Shown here one piece after another: positions 58,216-64,000 of a stretch of DNA of 64,000 nucleotides. Source of the stretch: Branchiostoma floridae (lineage: Eukaryota; Chordata; Leptocardii; Amphioxiformes; Branchiostomatidae). Position 1 is the first letter of the stretch. The number at the start of each line of letters is the position of its first letter. The notes below the pieces were generated by a model, which was not told the DNA's origin, did not search any database, and saw only the letters and a list, made by a program, of their open reading frames with translations. The stretch spans positions 2,331,591 through 2,395,590 of the forward strand of contig NC_049983.1 of NCBI RefSeq assembly GCF_000003815.2, read 5' to 3'. The position numbers were made by a program, and so were the translations under genes.

Positions 58216-60232
58216 CACATCTGTTGACGTGACGAACCCCACATAGACAGCATCAGCAGTCTTGTCACGTATTATTACCTCCGGTGAGAATTTTTACCTA
58301 CTAGTGAGGTACTGTGTTTGGTTGTATATGTATGTGTTCGCACCAATTACTGAAAATACTTTGAATGAGTTTGTATGATATCATATATTTCTAATGTTGT
58401 CTGCTGATGAGGTCCAAAAAGAAGAAAAAAATTATGAATTTGAGCTCCAGAAAATCATGTTTAGGTACAGAAGTATGTTTACACCCCCTTCCTGATAGTA
58501 TTGTAGGTATTGCCCACGAACTAATAGTTCCTGGTCAGTCGTTCAGTCGTTCCTGGTAAATAACCTGATGCTATCTTAATTTTGAGTGAAAGTTAGCTTC
58601 TGGAACAAAGACACTAACAATAAATCATCAAACTGATATACATTCTAGATCTGTTTTTTATATTTGTTATGTCTTTACATTAATTACTTTGGTCAAAGTA
58701 TTATTGTATATCCATAACTGTAGAAGACATTACAGAAGCCACAGCACTTGTTGTGTCAGTATATCTATAAACTGCCTTTAATCTTAATAACTACTCTTGC
58801 GTGAGTGCGTGCGAGTCTTGAATATTGTTGTATCGAAGTCATCCTTAAAATACCATAGATTTTTTCAAAACACCGTATGTTGCATTCCCAGGGGCACATC
58901 CTTACAAACTAATAATTGCAATTAAAATTTATGGGCGTAAGGGGGATAATGGCATTTTATTTTTACTGATAACAACTGTGCATACATCCGAGTTGTATGA
59001 GTCGACACCGTCGCCAAAGTAATATCTATTTTTACAGTACCATTCTTGTTGGATCAAGGGACTTTCTAAAGCCCTTTCGCTGTCACATTGATTCAACATC
59101 CCGTGGATTAAAGTGTTTATCTCGACATTAAACACGGGACAGGTCACTGGCGGTCTAGATTATCCCTACGCACTTAAGCCGTTCTCTATAGCTGAAAATA
59201 AAAATGAAAGATGTCAGTCCAAATGTGAACAACCGGGAGATTTGATTTTTAATCGGTGTTTACGAAGGTTTAGTATACGTTAAGTACTTCTTGATCCCTT
59301 TTTTACATTGTTATATCGAAGGATTTCTAGAAAATGACGTCAGGAAGTATTGTTCGGAGCACATGTGTCCAGTATGAATCTCTGCAAAGTAATTGGTGTT
59401 TTGTGAAGTGTTCGCTCTCGCAATGTGAATTTAGAACATAATTGAGCTCACTTCAACCAAACGAGCCACATTGACACTGAGGTCCTCGAGCTAGAGAAGG
59501 TTAGATGTACGAGCATTCAGCAGAACCGAAGTAAAAAAATATTAATTTTTCTATTAGTATTACTATTAGTTATTCCTGAGTTCTCAACAGTACTTTTATG
59601 TTCACATTTGTGTCCGCAGGGGGTGAAGCCCCTGTCGGGCTCCGAAGCAAAAAATTCAGGGCCCCGGGCGTGCCCGAAAATAGGTCGGCAGCCGTAGGTT
59701 GCCTTACTGGGTTACATAGACCTGTGTCGCGCCCAAGTGTGCAGTAATACAGTCGGAAAAAACTGCCCAGAGGTCCCCCTTTTCAAATGGTAACATACCA
59801 TAGCATGTATCATGTTCTTAAATGGGTAGACTTACCCAGCATGGGGTCTTGTTAAGCCGAGAAGAGATCCTAGCTAATGGAAATGGAGATCCCCATGTAT
59901 TATCAGTCGCGATTAACTGCGTAGGTAGCTTGGAATCTAAATTTTTAAAGTGTTTATAGAAATCATTTTAACCAGGGTTTTACCATATCAGAAACAATGT
60001 CTGGGCTTCAAACTTAAAATCTAAATTTCAAAGGGTTCATAGACATCGTTTTCAACCAGGGTTTTACTTTGATTCCAGACACAGGAAAACTGTTTTTTTT
60101 CCTGTGTATGACATTACCTTTATGATTCCCTACATCAGACAACTTGACTGTTTCAAAAAAGAGATCTTGATTATTCTCTTATCTAACCAATCTTGAATAT
60201 GCAAATAAACGAAAAAAGACGATGTAGAGGTC
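58216..60232. other. Intergenic, no gene seen
   Basis: AT-rich apart from a GC-rich patch at 59620-59715 (GGGGTGAAGCCCCTGTCGGG), which looks repeat-derived. Confidence 0.4.
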
Positions 60233-60628
60233 ATGTACAAAACGAAATTGAAAGTATTCTCCAGAGCTACTTTAAATCTCGGGCCCAAATATCACATAGT
60301 TGGCGTAATAGATGGTAAGCCTCCCATTTGTTTTTGTTCCTTAAATAAGACTAATATGGTAATTCTGGAATATAATAGATTGTTTGAAGCCAAAAGTCAT
60401 GATATGTACACCCACCTACGCTATATCATACCGAAAAACCCTCGAGGCCTAATTGCCCATTTATTAGGAGCTATACATAAAAGGTTGAATCTGCATGAAA
60501 GCTCATCTCTCTTTGTATCATCCTTTTTGAAGTTTTTAACTGTCATTCAACACAGGGAGCTGCTCACCTCGAGTTTTCGGTCGCACATCAGTCGACCTTT
60601 GTCAGGAGTAGTGAGTCAATTACTCTGA
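60233..60628 (+). other. 131-codon open frame, unrecognised
   Basis: An ATG frame of 131 codons, long for this AT-rich stretch, reads MYKTKLKVFSRATLNLGPKY and later HLLGAIHKRLNLHESSSLF. No domain, splice structure or homologue comes to mind. It may be a mobile-element remnant or chance. Confidence 0.2.
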
Positions 60629-62440
60629 GCACGTGATCTAGGGACACGTGGCTCAAGTAAAGAATAGAAATATCACCTTCGTAAAGAGGTTATGTTTTCG
60701 AGTGCGTGTTTCGCATGTGACTGGCAAAGCGAAGTTTCAATGGATATCAACCATGCAGGCTAGCATCGGTGGAGAATCTCTAGGGTGTATGCTGGTAGGG
60801 TAAAACCAGCGGTCCTGGTTTTGAATCAACTGACGTGCTCGATGTTTTGCATCGGGAAAATTAGTTTTATACACAGATTTCACTGAGACAAGGATTAGTA
60901 CAACTTCGGTTGGGCACGTCCCTCCGACTTAAGGTTTAGGTCCCGCACGAGTGTTGGAGGAGAGCCACACCTGGAATATATGGCCTCCTTCGGTCAATTT
61001 GACCATGGTAAAATCCTAATAGATATCAGCCCTACAGCGTCGACTCTGGCCAAACAGTCATATACAGGAATGGCAGTCTCTACCACACAGGGCACATCTG
61101 TAAGCTGACTCAGGTCTGTTGCACAGTTCATTTCGCAGGATCCGCTTTTTTGTTATTCCATGATTTTAGCTGCCAGGACATTGCGCATCTCCATCTAAAT
61201 CTCTCACACCTCGAGCACGTTATAACAAGCCCATTGAAATTGTATAAAAAAGCTAGGTGTTCACCCCAGTGTGATTGGATCAAGTAGATCTGCCTATATA
61301 CTTATCTTATGATGTTCAGTGTGTGTTATGCCATGAGATATACCATGAGCACGCCCGTATGACGATGATGATGCCATGAGATTAGCTGGTTAACTTGGTT
61401 TCCAATGCAGCCCACATTTTAAAAAGACCTCATTCGCGTAATTAATGAATGAATACTTACTTCAAACTTGTAAACTTGATGCGGTGAAATGTGGAAGCAC
61501 ATTACGCTCTTGTCTAATTTAATGTATTCAGGGATAGTTACTGTACATTGCTGTAACACTGATCCATCTATAACTATACAAACGCAAGTTAAGTCCAGCA
61601 CGTCCAGACTTTAGAATTACCACTGAAACGAACAACGGCACATCATAGGCTTTATGAAAATTATTTATTCATGTATCATAATTTCTGCAGTATGCACAGC
61701 CAGGTAATGTTGCTGATGCTGAATGGAATGACATTGTTCTATCTTCAATGGAAAATGTTCTGTTTCCTTCTTGACTGTAGGTCTGTAGTGGGTTCTTATT
61801 CTTGCTTGAGGTCTGGCTCTTCACAACGTTAGGCTCCCATTTAACTTCCTATCCGAGGTACGCCCCTAAACTAAGATAATTACTTATTTCCACCTGGGCG
61901 AAGAGTAGAAATGAGTACAAGGGCAGCATCGAAGCATGTCAGTGGAGTTAAACCCAGCGCCAAACATCTTACCAATTCGCCGCCGGTGTCACAGTTTCCC
62001 GACCGATACAACATTACTTGTGCGAGTATCTATGTTACGGTAGAAGATTTATCTTTCAGTCACTAATACCGCCGTGTTATCTCAATCAAATGGCTCATGA
62101 ATCAAGAACTTTTGCAGGGCACCGTTAAATTGGTTCCGGCAAAGTCCCTCCACGCCATGTAGATAGTACAAATTGGCCTCATATGATTGTTAAATGAAGA
62201 TATTTCTGAGACATCGGTTCCATTTAAGTCCCACCACACCATCTCAGGGTCCTATACATAGTAGGAATCGGCCTACTTTGACTGTTCAATGAAGATGTTT
62301 CTGAGAAATCGACCCTCATATAGGGGATGATTGAAAAGACAAGGCCACCGGCCCGAGGTTGGTGTATACAGTCTATAGATATCGGTTTGGCTTCATGATA
62401 CATACAGTTAGGACTGCCCAAGTAGCTAGTGGCTATTGCG
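60629..62440. other. Intergenic with SINE-like debris
   Basis: Bases 60790-60990 share a layout with 16640-16850: a GGTTTTGAATCAACTGACGTG B-box-like word, then TTCGGT, then CACACCTGG. This suggests one repeat family. No gene seen. Confidence 0.35.
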
Positions 62441-62444
62441 AAGA

Positions 62445-62665
62445 TGGTGGTTCGGTGGCCGTGTGGTCAGGGTAGTTGACTCAAAGTCTAGAGGTATTGA
62501 GTTCAAATCCCTGAAAAATCCCGGTGTTTTTCTTCTTGACAGCGTATCCATTCGGGTACAATTACACCTCTTCTGGCAGAGAGAACGGGGTGGCATACCC
62601 CCAACGGTACTGTAAAACCCCGTTTGTCTGCACTACAGCAATAGAGGAGAAATGCTTACAGTAGT
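62445..62665 (+). mobile_element. tRNA-derived SINE
   Basis: An A-box-like TGGCCGTGTGG (62456-62466) and B-box GAGTTCAAATCC (62499-62510) are spaced as in a tRNA gene. The acceptor stem does not close and an unrelated body follows, so this is a SINE head rather than a functional tRNA. Confidence 0.6.
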
Positions 62666-62989
62666 TTAACTTCGCAGCCAGTCACTCACCCACCCATTCA
62701 CCTATGCACCTATCACATTCTCGTCGTAATGATATGATACCATTTGAATAATTTACGAGCCCTGTTTTTCTGTGCTTTCGGGTGTGACCCTTACGTGTGG
62801 TCCCGTGGGACACCCTGCAGCTACCGGCTATTTTGGGGCGCGGACGGGTCCCTGGAAGAAACTGACGCCGTGGCCTACCTATGAACAGGCCGACAATTGC
62901 TCCCTCCCATATCCGGGACTCCAACGGGACAAGTTTGTAGCTTCAGAGGTCGGGGCTACATCCCCTTAGGGCACCGGTGCAAATGGAAC

Positions 62990-63182
62990 CATAACACACC
63001 GGGCTAATAGTCTCTACCAGACTCCGAATCGCTGTTAAATGTAAGCTGGCCAGAGGAGTATAGTTGGATCGCGTGGATCGGGTGCTGTTCCCTGCCCAGC
63101 TATATTCCTCTGGCCGGCTAACTCCTCTATTTGTTCCATTTCTACGATTTAACAGCGATCCAGAGTCTGGTAGAGACTACCG
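62990..63182. mobile_element. Foldback element
   Basis: TAGTCTCTACCAGACTC and GAATCGCTGTTAAAT near 63010-63041 are mirrored by ATTTAACAGCGAT and GAGTCTGGTAGAGACTA near 63147-63179. Inner arms around GCCAGAGGAGTATAG also pair. Confidence 0.8.
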
Positions 63183-63385
63183 GGCTAACGTCACATTTCC
63201 AACCCGGGGCCTGGCCGGGCTGTTTGTGGAAACAAAAGATAAAAATGTGTACGTAAACATGTAGATTTACACAAATATATTCATATTACGTCTTGTGCAG
63301 TTTGGTTTCTTTTATATCATACTTTGTGTTCACGAAAGCTGTCGTCCTCTGCCCGGGCCCCCGGTTTAGAAATGTGACGTAGGCC
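63183..63385. mobile_element. 203-bp foldback MITE, copy 2
   Basis: Same length and ends as 45007-45209 (GGCTAACGTCACATTTCC, inverse at ATGTGACGTAGGCC). It directly abuts the foldback to its left; no TAA duplication is visible here. Confidence 0.7.
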
Positions 63386-64000
63386 TATGCAGGGAATTTC
63401 AGAAATCCACCATGCCCCGGTCATGTCAGTACACGTGGGTGTACATAATATACTGATTTTTCAGAAATACCGTTAGCCTAATGCTCATTTCTAATCCTCT
63501 GACTTTGCAACATGCCGACCGTTCATATCGATCCGTTCTACAATTTAGCACAGATAACGGCCAAGGGAAGATTCAAAGTTTTCCCTTGTCTCGTTTAGGA
63601 TCTAGATAGATGAGTCAGTTTCGAGATGTTCGGTAATTGGGGTATAGATAACATCAAACCCTTCGGACGACAATTTGTTCTGAAACTGTCGTGCGCGGTT
63701 TAGCATATCCGTAATTTTTAGGAAAATATTTCAACAGTATCAAAAGGATATTTGAATTTTAGTAGTATTTGAAAACGGTGGGAAGTTGTAATTGAGAACC
63801 GTTTATTGCATCTTTTAATATAAAAAGGAGCAATCGCATTAAATTTCAGCATTTCCTTCTGTACTCAAACAACAGGAGGTAATTGACGTATTTGCATCAA
63901 CATTGTCTTAGTTTTTTCTTAGTTTTGTTTCCTATCCGTCAATCTAGAATTTGTCTTCACCTTCATTATGTATCAAGCTATAAGTACGGTATAAAACCTG
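63386..64000. other. AT-rich end of window, nothing recognised
   Basis: No coding or repeat signal that I can support. Confidence 0.4.

Noticed and set aside
62445..62520. Functional tRNA gene
   Set aside because: A and B boxes are present but the acceptor stem does not pair and a SINE body follows.
62772..63264. Open frames that look like an extracellular domain (TCGPVGHPAATGYFG and VTFPTRGLAGLFVETK)
   Set aside because: No acceptor precedes the first frame, and the second lies wholly in foldback and 203-bp MITE sequence present elsewhere.

Overview
The window is animal nuclear DNA, not prokaryotic. Its genes are split by GT-AG introns, coding density is low, and it is full of small DNA transposons, satellites and a LINE remnant. 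Domain content (a tandem BTB-BACK-Kelch family, C2H2 fingers with TGEKPY linkers, a thrombospondin type 1 exon, sushi exons joined to a CNTNAP-type fibrinogen-like domain, a deiodinase-like fragment) suggests an invertebrate deuterostome, most likely a cephalochordate (amphioxus). That taxonomic call is inference. Two 100-base runs of N (1067-1166, 16925-17024) are scaffold gaps, so this is a draft assembly.

Layout. 0-5 kb: C2H2 zinc-finger remnants, a 954-bp TTAA-flanked transposon, an eight-finger gene with both ends damaged, and directly behind it a 3' fragment of an iodothyronine-deiodinase-like gene. 6.8-10.1 kb: a small secreted protein gene (signal peptide exon, unknown exon, TSP1 exon) whose promoter and signal-peptide exon are tandemly duplicated. 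10.4-32.3 kb: three same-strand five-exon BTB-BACK-Kelch paralogues (called A, B and C here) with identical exon phases and a shared block just upstream of the ATG. A carries a 4-bp deletion in exon 1; B and C are open throughout. B intron 1 holds a transposon inside another insertion; A intron 3 holds a roughly 1-kb element. Between B and C lie a LINE 3' fragment, a mariner relic and a MITE. 32.9-33.7 kb: a decayed second zinc-finger gene. 36.5-40.9 kb: two unrelated satellites (about 140 bp and 115 bp monomers). 43.0-49.4 kb: a sushi plus fibrinogen-like (CNTNAP-type) gene whose large intron holds a second, inverted copy of the element seen in A intron 3, itself hit by two younger elements. 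50.6-51.5 kb: the last two exons of an unrecognised minus-strand gene. 52-64 kb: mostly repeats (tandem units, a 0.5-kb duplication, a tRNA-like SINE, foldback MITEs) with no gene I can support firmly.

How the genes relate. The Kelch paralogues are predicted substrate adaptors of Cullin-3 ubiquitin ligases and clearly arose by local tandem duplication. The TSP1 gene and the sushi/fibrinogen-like gene encode secreted or extracellular modular proteins built from phase-1 exons, typical of exon shuffling. I see no functional pathway linking these genes; proximity reflects duplication and transposon traffic. The clearest unusual signals are the insertion-inside-insertion in Kelch B intron 1, the datable transposon stack in the sushi-gene intron, the deiodinase fragment fused to a zinc-finger remnant, and the conserved everted-repeat motif upstream of each Kelch copy.
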